Program-made: the position numbers and the translations under genes
DNA from: JBBDRX01 sp040905245
Lineage (GTDB): Bacteria; Bacteroidota; Rhodothermia; Balneolales; Balneolaceae
NCBI GenBank assembly: GCA_040905245.1
Contig: JBBDRX010000047.1
Location: 1 to 40,832, forward strand
DNA length: 40,832 bases
Direction of reading: 5' to 3'
The notes under the pieces: generated by a model
What the model was told of the DNA's origin: nothing
The model's database searches: none
The model's input: only the letters and a program-made list of their open reading frames with translations
Shown: positions 1 through 5,997 of the stretch, piece after piece
Layout of the letters: every line of letters begins with the position of its first letter
Position numbering within the stretch: position 1 is the first letter of the stretch

Positions 1-171
1 CGCAACAAGGATATTGCCAAATGGTGTCTTGCCCTCTTCGACGACCAGATTTTGAATGGATGGGTTTCGGGATTCCGACTCCAGTCTGTCCAGCTCCTTT
101 TTAGGGCCCGGTTTTCTGTCCCAGTTCTTGACAGGATTCGGGTATAGAGTAAGAAGGGTGCCCTGTTTCAT
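1..171 (-). CDS. 5' part of an unrecognised gene, cut by the window edge
   Basis: Reading the minus strand from an ATG at 169-171, the frame stays open for 57 codons to the window edge; an in-frame stop lies just upstream at 190-192, so this ATG is the only ATG start. The visible N-terminus (MKQGTLLTLYPNPVKNW...) has no signal peptide or membrane segment and is rich in Pro, Lys and Glu. I do not recognise a family. It is divergent from the double-glycine peptides at 365-768, sharing the 172-364 intergenic region, so it could belong to the same locus (for example secretion or maturation), but nothing in the visible part proves this. A chance open frame is possible but less likely given the codon usage and start position. 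Confidence 0.5.
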   Translation of the reverse strand, partial: MKQGTLLTLYPNPVKNWDRKPGPKKELDRLESESRNPSIQNLVVEEGKTPFGNILVA

Positions 172-364
172 CGATTCATGGTGTTGGTTTCAAGCACTTA
201 TCTGAAACGTACTATATTGTGCGGACATATTTCCGTCTCTTTTTCATTTTTTGTAGTCGGGAGCCTTCTCCCACACTTCTTTTTTTCCTGCTGTATCTAT
301 ATGTGCAGTGTGTCGACGTACTATTCTGATGAACACCAATCAATAACAAAATAGTGAGGTCGGA

Positions 365-553
365 ATGACACAGTCAGAGAGACACGGCATCGCAGTACTT
401 TCAGTTGATGAGATGAAGTCGACAAGTGGGGGAGCCGTCTGGGCTCTCCCGGTGGTAAAAACCGTCTTCAAGGTCGCTGGCGGGCTACTTACAGCTGCAA
501 GTGTGTATGACGGTGCTGTCGATTTTGCAAACGGCTACAAAGCGTGCCGATAA
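365..553 (+). CDS. Double-glycine leader peptide, class II bacteriocin-like precursor 1
   Basis: A 62-residue peptide whose first 23 residues fit a double-glycine leader: LSVDEMKSTSGG puts Leu at -12, Glu at -8, a hydrophobic Met at -7 and Gly-Gly at -2/-1; only the usual Ile at -4 is replaced by Thr. Such leaders are cleaved by the C39 peptidase domain of dedicated ABC exporters. The predicted mature part (39 residues, AVWALPVVKTVFKVAGG...) is hydrophobic to amphipathic with small-residue stretches and ends in a single Cys near the C-terminus, as in pore-forming class II peptides. A GTGAGGT ribosome site lies about 5 bases before the ATG. It is followed 29 bases later by a second GG peptide, suggesting a two-peptide system. 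No C39 transporter is visible in the window. The function is inferred from leader and context only. Confidence 0.7.
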   Translation: MTQSERHGIAVLSVDEMKSTSGGAVWALPVVKTVFKVAGGLLTAASVYDGAVDFANGYKACR

Positions 554-582
554 TTTTAATAAACACATAACAGGGAGTCAGT

Positions 583-768
583 ATGATTTGTCATGAGATG
601 AAAGACGATGAACTCCGTCGAATTGCCGGCGGAAGGTGCGAACAGAAAAGGTTTATGGAAATTTTAGGTTGTATGACGGCCCGGTTTATGTCCTGGGCTG
701 GCCAGGGAGCAGGCAACGGTGATTCCTTCTGTGGGCAGTCTGCAAGATCCTGTGCGCAATCACCATGA
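583..768 (+). CDS. Double-glycine leader peptide 2, cysteine-rich bacteriocin-like precursor
   Basis: A 61-residue peptide with a nearly ideal 17-residue GG leader: MKDDELRRIAGG has Glu -8, Leu -7, Ile -4 and Gly-Gly -2/-1. The mature part would be 44 residues with four cysteines (in RC, GC, FC and SC contexts), which could form two disulfides or be sites of modification; it also has a Gly-rich middle (SWAGQGAGNG). A GGGAG ribosome site lies 6 bases before the ATG. It lies directly downstream of peptide 1 and is likely co-transcribed with it, and is followed by a small membrane protein at 835. It could be the second subunit of a two-peptide bacteriocin, a stand-alone microcin-like peptide or a signalling peptide. 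No modification enzyme is visible in the window. Confidence 0.7.
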   Translation: MICHEMKDDELRRIAGGRCEQKRFMEILGCMTARFMSWAGQGAGNGDSFCGQSARSCAQSP

Positions 769-785
769 ACCGGCTCATTCTCTGT

Positions 786-797
786 CCCCGGAAGGGG
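786..797 (+). other. Short GC hairpin between peptide genes and membrane protein
   Basis: CCCC-GGAA-GGGG forms a compact hairpin in the 66-base gap between the second GG peptide and the downstream membrane protein. Wider pairing of the flanking CATTC and GAATG is possible. There is no U-run, so it is not a classical terminator. It might stabilise the peptide mRNA or reduce expression of the downstream gene. The functional claim is weak. Confidence 0.25.
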
Positions 798-834
798 GCG
801 GGGAATGTTCTTTCATTCCTGAATACTCGAAAAG

Positions 835-1164
835 ATGAACAAGTTTGTAAAACGATTCTATCCGACACTGTTGATTGTTTTTTTCCTGGCCATACCAGCT
901 ATACTATGGTGGATATCGACAGAACATATACAGGAGTGCCGTTATGCATTGACTGGAAAATCCTGGCTGGCTGGTGCAGGCCTGATCCTGCTAAAAGAGG
1001 GACTTGGCCGAAGAATGTGGAATGTAAGCCGCTCTGGACCTCCGGGACGTTTAAAACGAATTCGAAACCGGGCAGATCAGATTGTACGGATTCTGTTTGT
1101 ACTCACTGGAGTCGGGATTTTTCTGGCCTCTGTAGTAGACATGTTGCTTATTCTCTTCAATTGA
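835..1164 (+). CDS. Small membrane protein, candidate immunity protein
   Basis: A 109-residue protein with two clear hydrophobic helices, near residues 8-28 (TLLIVFFLAIPAILWWI) and near the C-terminus (VRILFVLTGVGIFLASVVDM), separated by a strongly basic stretch with several Arg and Lys. Small basic proteins with a few membrane helices, encoded just after GG-leader peptides, are often bacteriocin immunity proteins; the assignment here is from size, topology and position. It begins 66 bases after the second peptide, in the same direction, with only a weak purine-rich stretch before the ATG. The overlapping 152-codon frame at 765-1223 is rejected because it is Cys-rich and non-hydrophobic and looks like a shadow. 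No family is recognised. Confidence 0.55.
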   Translation: MNKFVKRFYPTLLIVFFLAIPAILWWISTEHIQECRYALTGKSWLAGAGLILLKEGLGRRMWNVSRSGPPGRLKRIRNRADQIVRILFVLTGVGIFLASVVDMLLILFN

Positions 1165-1230
1165 ACAGGGAGAAGAGTTGTGGGATAAGGCTGGGCAGAT
1201 TCCGGGATTGTAATACCGAATGAGCCCGAA

Positions 1231-1246
1231 CCGGAATCGATTCCGG
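1231..1246. repeat. 16-bp perfect palindrome between convergent genes
   Basis: CCGGAATCGATTCCGG is a perfect self-complementary 16-mer in the 102-base gap between the end of the small membrane protein (1164) and the end of the P-type ATPase (1267), which run toward each other. The position fits a bidirectional transcription end or an mRNA 3' stabiliser, but there is no U-tract on either side and no loop, so a classical intrinsic terminator is not supported. Confidence 0.3.
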
Positions 1247-1266
1247 ACAGCCATTGTTCGCTATTG

Positions 1267-3144
1267 TTATGTAAAGGGTTTTTGTTGAATGCGAACGGCA
1301 TTCAGGATGGCCAGTAGAGCCACGCCTACATCGGCAAAAACAGCTTCCCAGAGGGTTGCCATACCCAGTGCACCCAGGCTGAGAACCAGCAGTTTTACTC
1401 CCATAGCCAGAAAGATATTTTGCCAGACAATGGCTCTTGTACTTCTGGCGATCCGGATAGCAGTAGCTATTCTGGAAGGCCTATCGGACTGGATTACCAC
1501 ATCTGCCGATTCAACGGCAGCGTCACTGCCCATTCCTCCCATTGCAATTCCAACATCACTTAATGCCAGAACGGGTGCATCATTTATACCATCCCCGGCA
1601 TAGATTGTCGTTCCAGCGGATCGCTTCTTGATCTGTTCAAACAGAGTTGCCTTGTCTTCGGGTAGTAGTTCTGCATAGACCTGATCCAGTTGAAGCTCGT
1701 TCCCGATTTTTCTGGCTGTTGCCAGCCGGTCACCACTTAACATAATGAGTCGTTTGACTCCAAGCTTTCGTAGTGCATCTACCGCTTCTCTTGCGTCAGG
1801 TTTCAGTTTGTCCGAGATGACAATATATCCTTTGTGTTTACCATTGATTGCAAAGTGGACAACTGTTGCTTCATCGTCTGGTTCTTCCAGGAGAGCAATC
1901 CCGTTTTCCTTGAGCCAACGTCCGCTTCCGGCCATCCAGAATTGGCCGTCGAGATTTGCCTGTATTCCGGATCCCCTGACCTCTACAAAATTTTCCGGAG
2001 TGAGCAGGGAATTTGAATTCTGGCTGCCCCAGGCCGAGATCGCCTTGGCAATTGGGTGCGTGGAATGGCTCTCGAGGACAATAAGGCCGTGCATTAGCTG
2101 TTCTTCGTGGTCACCGTCAACTGTTCGAAATCGTTGTACATTGAATGTTCCCGACGTCAGTGTTCCGGTTTTGTCGAGAACCGCGGTTTTTACCGATGTG
2201 AGTGCATCCAGGAAGTTACCACCCTTGATCAGAATCCCGTGCCGGGACGCGGCACCAATACCTCCGAAATAACCAAGTGGAATGGAGATGACGAGTGCAC
2301 ACGGACAGGAGATTACCAGAAATACGAGTCCTCTGTAGAACCATTCCTGAAACTGATAATCGATAACAAACAGGGCAGGAAGAAGTACCAGAAGAGTTGC
2401 AAGAAAGACCACGGCCGGGGTATAGATCCGGGCAAACGTACGGATGAACTGTTCTGTTTTTGCTTTTCTCAGGGAAGCATGTTGAACCAGCTCCAGAATT
2501 CTGGCAATGGAACTCTGATCATACGTACTGGTAACTTCAATTTCTATGAGTCGATCAAGATTGATCATTCCGGCCAGAACGGTATCGTCCTGTTTGTACT
2601 CGCGGGGCGCACTCTCCCCGGTCAGGGCAGAGGTATCAAAGGATGCAAAAGACTCCAGCAACCGGCCGTCCAGCGGAACTCTCTCGCCGGGACGAACCTG
2701 AATTCGTGCCCCGATCGAAACGTCACGGGGATGCTTGTTGACAGCACCTTTCTCTTCAAGAACAGTGGCCGATTCGGGACGGACATCCAGAAGAGCCTGA
2801 ATGTTGTTTCGGGCATTGTGAACCGCTCGATGTTGAAAGATCTCACCGACCGAATAGAAGAGCATCACTGCAACGCCTTCCGGGTACTCTCCGATGAGAA
2901 AAGCTCCGATTGTTGCAATTCCCATCAGACTGTACTCTGTAAACAGGCTTCCTCTGGCAGCGTGTCTAAAACCTTGCTGAAGAACGGGCCAGCCAACAGG
3001 AAGATAAGCGATCAGATAGAGTGGTAGCCTCAGTTGTTCATAAATCGACTGTCCAGGGAGAATCGTATCCAGTATGAGGCCTGTACCCAGTAACGATGTA
3101 CTGAGAAGTGGCTGCCAATATTTTTTCAGTCGTTCCGATCCCAT
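1267..3144 (-). CDS. P1B-type heavy-metal ATPase (Zn2+/Cd2+/Pb2+ exporter, ZntA/CadA group)
   Basis: A 625-residue P-type ATPase that would export soft divalent metals across the inner membrane using ATP. Motifs seen: actuator TGES (175-178), the metal-binding membrane motif CPC (280-282, in ISCPCALVISIP), the phosphorylation site DKTGTLT with Asp324, HP of the nucleotide domain (SHPIAKA), GDGINDAP, and near the C-terminus a Lys in MGVKLLVL and an Asp in VFADVGVALLAILNA. CPC with this late Lys/Asp pair is typical of the Zn/Cd/Pb subgroup rather than Cu ATPases. There is no N-terminal HMA or Cys-rich metal domain, so it is a short form. A purine-rich AGGGA precedes the ATG. It lies 53 bases downstream of a peroxiredoxin in the same direction, so the two may be co-transcribed. 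No metal-responsive regulator is adjacent. Confidence 0.93.
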   Translation of the reverse strand: MGSERLKKYWQPLLSTSLLGTGLILDTILPGQSIYEQLRLPLYLIAYLPVGWPVLQQGFRHAARGSLFTEYSLMGIATIGAFLIGEYPEGVAVMLFYSVGEIFQHRAVHNARNNIQALLDVRPESATVLEEKGAVNKHPRDVSIGARIQVRPGERVPLDGRLLESFASFDTSALTGESAPREYKQDDTVLAGMINLDRLIEIEVTSTYDQSSIARILELVQHASLRKAKTEQFIRTFARIYTPAVVFLATLLVLLPALFVIDYQFQEWFYRGLVFLVISCPCALVISIPLGYFGGIGAASRHGILIKGGNFLDALTSVKTAVLDKTGTLTSGTFNVQRFRTVDGDHEEQLMHGLIVLESHSTHPIAKAISAWGSQNSNSLLTPENFVEVRGSGIQANLDGQFWMAGSGRWLKENGIALLEEPDDEATVVHFAINGKHKGYIVISDKLKPDAREAVDALRKLGVKRLIMLSGDRLATARKIGNELQLDQVYAELLPEDKATLFEQIKKRSAGTTIYAGDGINDAPVLALSDVGIAMGGMGSDAAVESADVVIQSDRPSRIATAIRIARSTRAIVWQNIFLAMGVKLLVLSLGALGMATLWEAVFADVGVALLAILNAVRIQQKPFT

Positions 3145-3197
3145 GCTGAATCCCTGGTCGAAGATTTCCGGTGATCATGTTGCCGTTGATTCCAGAA

Positions 3198-3791
3198 TCA
3201 GTTCATGACCAGCTGTTCAATCGCAGATAAGACGGCTTCTCCGTCACCGGAGGCATTGACTTCCGTATCCTTGTAGACTATAGTGCCTGTACGGTCGATG
3301 ATGAAGGTCCATCTGGCTGTCGTCACCTGTCGTGTCAGTTCAACCTCTTCTCCATCCACCACACGGGTAATCGTTCCACCATCCCGGAGCCTCACACCAA
3401 ACGATTTGGCAATCTCGCCATTTGGATCGGAGAGAAGTGGAAAGTTGAGGTTGTTCATTCGTTTAAACAGTTGAAGGCTTTTTACTTCATCACCGCTGAT
3501 CCCGACCACTTCTGCTCCAAGCTCTGTCAGTTTAGTGCGGTTATCCCTGAAACTGCAGGCTTGGCTGGTGCAGCCGCCCGTCATGGCAGCAGGGTAGAAG
3601 TAGACAACCAGCAGTGACTCTCCGACATGATCACTGCTTTGCCACAGCTCCCCGTTGTCGGACATAGCTTCAAATTCGGGAGCTGGATCGCCGGGTTCCA
3701 GATTGACGTCCTGTGCATCTGCACTGAACGAGAAAAGTAGCAAAGTGAACGTCAGAAGCGTTGTGATAGAGATAGAACGAACGGTGTACAT
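3198..3791 (-). CDS. Exported Bcp/AhpC-type peroxiredoxin
   Basis: A 197-residue thiol peroxidase that would reduce H2O2 or organic peroxides. Residues 1-27 form a signal peptide (hydrophobic TTLLTFTLLLFSFS, then ADAQ), so the enzyme is probably periplasmic, which is less usual for this mostly cytoplasmic family. The AhpC/TSA fold starts with EPGDPAPEF; the active site is TGGCTSQAC, with Cys74 as peroxidatic and Cys79 as the likely resolving Cys, an arrangement of the Bcp/PrxQ subgroup. A GGAG ribosome site lies about 7 bases before the ATG. It is followed by the P-type ATPase in the same direction. A periplasmic peroxiredoxin needs an exported reductant, and none is evident next to it. Confidence 0.9.
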   Translation of the reverse strand: MYTVRSISITTLLTFTLLLFSFSADAQDVNLEPGDPAPEFEAMSDNGELWQSSDHVGESLLVVYFYPAAMTGGCTSQACSFRDNRTKLTELGAEVVGISGDEVKSLQLFKRMNNLNFPLLSDPNGEIAKSFGVRLRDGGTITRVVDGEEVELTRQVTTARWTFIIDRTGTIVYKDTEVNASGDGEAVLSAIEQLVMN

Positions 3792-4010
3792 CAGTTTCTC
3801 CGGTTGGTTTCATGGTAGTGAGGTATCCCCTGACCCGGTAGTACCGGAACGTTAAGTGGATACTACAGGATATTCAACTCCTGGTTGTGAATCAATGGTA
3901 CAGTACATGAAAAGGATTTTCTCACTAGCCGACATAGTGGTACGTGCCCGAATGTTGAACTTCAGGACTTGTTAGAATAACCCTTTCTCCCTTCCTGTTC
4001 GTTCCCGTTG

Positions 4011-4826
4011 TCAGCTATGATGAGGGTGCCCCACATCGGTGGAGCGAAAAATCGGGATAAACTCTTTCAAAGGCATATCTCCGGATTGCCCGGACGGATC
4101 TCTTTCAAGTGTCATTTCATAGAGGACACGGTCACTTCGATAGTACCTTTTTTGAAAGTAGACCGGTTTATCCCCGATTGTATAGGATGTTCTGTCAATC
4201 CTAAGAAGTGGAGAGCCTGTCTCAATCCTCAAATCTGCAGCCAATGTAGCACTTGCAAGATCTGCTGTTAGTTGATAGCAACCCCTCTGGATGGGTATTT
4301 CATACTTTTTTTCAAGCATGTTGTATATAGTGGAGTGTTCCAGCTTGTCTGGTTCGATCAACTGACCATAAAGCATGGGAAGCCAGGTGCTGTCGAAAGC
4401 GATCGGCTCTCCGTCCGCAAGCCGTAACCGGTCGATCTGAATAATAATAGTCTTCGTCTCCAGCTGAAGTTGTTTGGCCAGCCACTCCGGAGCCTTAATC
4501 TGTCCTACATCTTTCACGATTGAGGTGGCTTTGAACCCGGCTCTGGACATATCTTCCTGAAAGTCAGTCAAACGAACCAGATTGTGTGGAGTTCTGTTAT
4601 CACTTACAAAGGACCCCAACCCCTGACATCTGTAAATAAGGGCGTCACTCTCCAGAGACTGCAGGGCCCGGCGAATTGTCACCCGGCTTACGTCGAATCG
4701 CTTAGCAAGTTCATTTTCAGAAGGTAGTTTCTGCTCCGGGGTGTAGTGGCCTTCTTCAATCTGTTTTCGCAGCCACTGGGTGATCTGACTGTGCCGGGGG
4801 GTGCCTTCTTTCAATTTTATCATCAT
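4011..4826 (-). CDS. GntR-family regulator, HutC subfamily (HTH + UTRA)
   Basis: About 271 residues from the chosen ATG. The N-terminal winged helix (about residues 8-75; LPSENELAKRFDVSRVTIRR) is the GntR DNA-binding domain; the rest is a UTRA effector domain as in HutC/FarR regulators (IDRLRLADGEPIAFDSTWLP, FQKRYYRSDR). The frame is open for 27 more codons upstream, but that extension would run into the promoter/operator of the divergent operon, and family members start close to the winged helix, so the internal double ATG at 4821-4826 is preferred. It faces the sulfur operon starting at 4965; the inverted repeat at 4894-4919 is the obvious candidate operator. The ligand is unknown; UTRA domains bind small molecules, and here a sulfur compound or a product of the operon is an inference. 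Confidence 0.9.
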   Translation of the reverse strand: MMIKLKEGTPRHSQITQWLRKQIEEGHYTPEQKLPSENELAKRFDVSRVTIRRALQSLESDALIYRCQGLGSFVSDNRTPHNLVRLTDFQEDMSRAGFKATSIVKDVGQIKAPEWLAKQLQLETKTIIIQIDRLRLADGEPIAFDSTWLPMLYGQLIEPDKLEHSTIYNMLEKKYEIPIQRGCYQLTADLASATLAADLRIETGSPLLRIDRTSYTIGDKPVYFQKRYYRSDRVLYEMTLERDPSGQSGDMPLKEFIPIFRSTDVGHPHHS

Positions 4827-4893
4827 AATGGAGTGTAGGGTTGATCTGTACAATCTTCGCTTGTAAGATAAGAGATGCGGTAGAAATATCAAT

Positions 4894-4919
4894 ACTTGTA
4901 TTGACAAGTTAGAACAAGT
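4894..4919. promoter_or_regulatory. Candidate GntR operator: ACTTGT-N4-ACAAGT plus third half-site
   Basis: A perfect 6-bp inverted repeat, ACTTGT (4894-4899) and ACAAGT (4904-4909) with a 4-base spacer, followed by another ACAAGT at 4914-4919. The right arm overlaps the -35 box of the promoter at 4901-4929. HutC-type GntR proteins bind short inverted repeats of this kind in their own divergent promoter region. Binding here would be expected to block the yeeE operon until a ligand releases the repressor. The repeats are seen; binding is inferred. Confidence 0.6.
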
Positions 4920-4929
4920 TTGCTATACT
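4901..4929 (+). promoter_or_regulatory. Sigma70-like promoter of the sulfur operon
   Basis: TTGACA (4901-4906) and TATACT (4924-4929) are separated by exactly 17 bases, a near-consensus primary-sigma promoter pointing to the first YeeE gene at 4965. Transcription would start near 4936, giving a leader of about 30 bases without a clear Shine-Dalgarno sequence. The -35 box lies inside the candidate GntR operator, so the unrepressed promoter could be strong and tightly controlled. Confidence 0.65.
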
Positions 4930-4964
4930 TTTACTGGAGTTAACAAAAATAAACCATTACTACC

Positions 4965-5528
4965 ATGTTTGACCTTCTTTCACAACCCTGGCCCTGGTAT
5001 GTTGCCGGCCCGGTTATTGGCCTGACTGTTCCCCTTCTTTTGTTGGCGGGAGGAAAACTGTTTGGCGTTTCCGAAAACCTTCGACACGCCTGTGCAGCTT
5101 GTGGCTTCGGGAATATTGAATTTTTTAACTATGACTGGAAAGAGTCGGGCCACTGGAATCTGATCTTTTTGGCCGGTGCCGTACTGGGCGGTTTTCTCGG
5201 TGGATATATATTTGCGGACCCGAATCCCATTGCCTTGTCGCAGTCGACGATTACAGATCTGCAGCAACTTGGCATCCGTGATTTTGATGGATTTGTTCCA
5301 GCGGAACTTTTCCAATGGAAGGCTCTGGGATCGGGTACTGGATGGATCGTACTGGTTCTCGGAGGATTTCTGGTCGGCTTTGGAGCCAGATATGCTGGAG
5401 GTTGCACCTCGGGACATGCAATTTCCGGACTGTCTGACCTGCAGCTGGCCTCCCTGATTGCCGTTATAGGTTTTTTTATAGGCGGCCTGATTATGACATA
5501 CCTGATCTATCCATACATACTTATATAA
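4965..5528 (+). CDS. YeeE/YedE-family sulfur-compound transporter, first half-subunit
   Basis: A 187-residue membrane protein of the YeeE/YedE (DUF395, Sulf_transp) family, with about four to five hydrophobic helices. The family signature is GARYAGGCTSGHAISG, with Cys147 in CTSGH; in thiosulfate transporters of this family conserved cysteines hand the substrate along the pore. Full-length members carry two such halves in one chain; here the halves are two genes, as in the PmpA/PmpB arrangement. It is the first gene of the operon, 15 bases before its partner, and is controlled by the operator/promoter at 4894-4929. Its substrate is likely thiosulfate or another reduced sulfur species, given the persulfide dioxygenase and rhodanese domains downstream. 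The substrate is inferred. Confidence 0.88.
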   Translation: MFDLLSQPWPWYVAGPVIGLTVPLLLLAGGKLFGVSENLRHACAACGFGNIEFFNYDWKESGHWNLIFLAGAVLGGFLGGYIFADPNPIALSQSTITDLQQLGIRDFDGFVPAELFQWKALGSGTGWIVLVLGGFLVGFGARYAGGCTSGHAISGLSDLQLASLIAVIGFFIGGLIMTYLIYPYILI

Positions 5529-5543
5529 AAGCGGGGCTGAATA

Positions 5544-5969
5544 ATGAAACCATTAGAATATTTGAAATATCTGCTTATCGGAACCTTTTTTGGGTTTGTC
5601 CTGATGAAATCCGAAGTGGTCTCTTGGTATCGAATCCAGGAGATGTTTCGATTCGATTCGATTCATATGTATGGAATTATAGGCCTTGCCGTACTTGTGG
5701 GCATCGTCTCTATCCAGATTATCAAGCGATGGAACATCAGGGACATCTACGGGAATGAGATAACCATTCCTCCGAAGGACCCGACTCAGGTGAAACGGTA
5801 CATAATTGGTGGAACCCTGTTCGGGTTAGGCTGGGCTCTACTTGGAGCATGTCCCGGCCCGATGTTTACATTGCTCGGCAGCGGACTGACTATCATGGCC
5901 GTGCCGATTCTGTCTGCAGTGGCGGGAACCTATACCTATGGCCTGTTGAGAGACAAACTTCCTCACTAA
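5544..5969 (+). CDS. YeeE/YedE-family sulfur-compound transporter, second half-subunit
   Basis: A 141-residue membrane protein with about four helices and the second-half signature LFGLGWALLGACPGPMFTLLGSG, where Cys103 in GACPGP matches the conserved Cys of the C-terminal repeat of YeeE transporters. It presumably pairs with the product of 4965-5528 to make a complete pore. The gene follows its partner by 15 bases, with a weak GGGG before the ATG, and precedes the MBL/rhodanese gene by 28 bases, so the three are almost certainly one transcript. The loop with WNIRDIYGNEITIPPKD is typical of this half-protein in Bacteroidota and proteobacteria. Confidence 0.88.
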   Translation: MKPLEYLKYLLIGTFFGFVLMKSEVVSWYRIQEMFRFDSIHMYGIIGLAVLVGIVSIQIIKRWNIRDIYGNEITIPPKDPTQVKRYIIGGTLFGLGWALLGACPGPMFTLLGSGLTIMAVPILSAVAGTYTYGLLRDKLPH

Positions 5970-5997
5970 TCTATGAGAATTAACAACGGAAACGACC

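Noticed and set aside
765..1223. 152-codon frame overlapping the small membrane protein
   Set aside because: It has an irregular, Cys-rich composition with no family match and fully covers a better hydrophobic reading frame at 835-1164.
2107..3027. 306-codon frame opposite the P-type ATPase
   Set aside because: It mirrors a gene with clear family motifs; its own sequence has no recognisable domain.
4827..4907. 27-codon N-terminal extension of the GntR regulator
   Set aside because: It would overlap the dyad and the -35 region of the divergent promoter and adds residues not found in the family.
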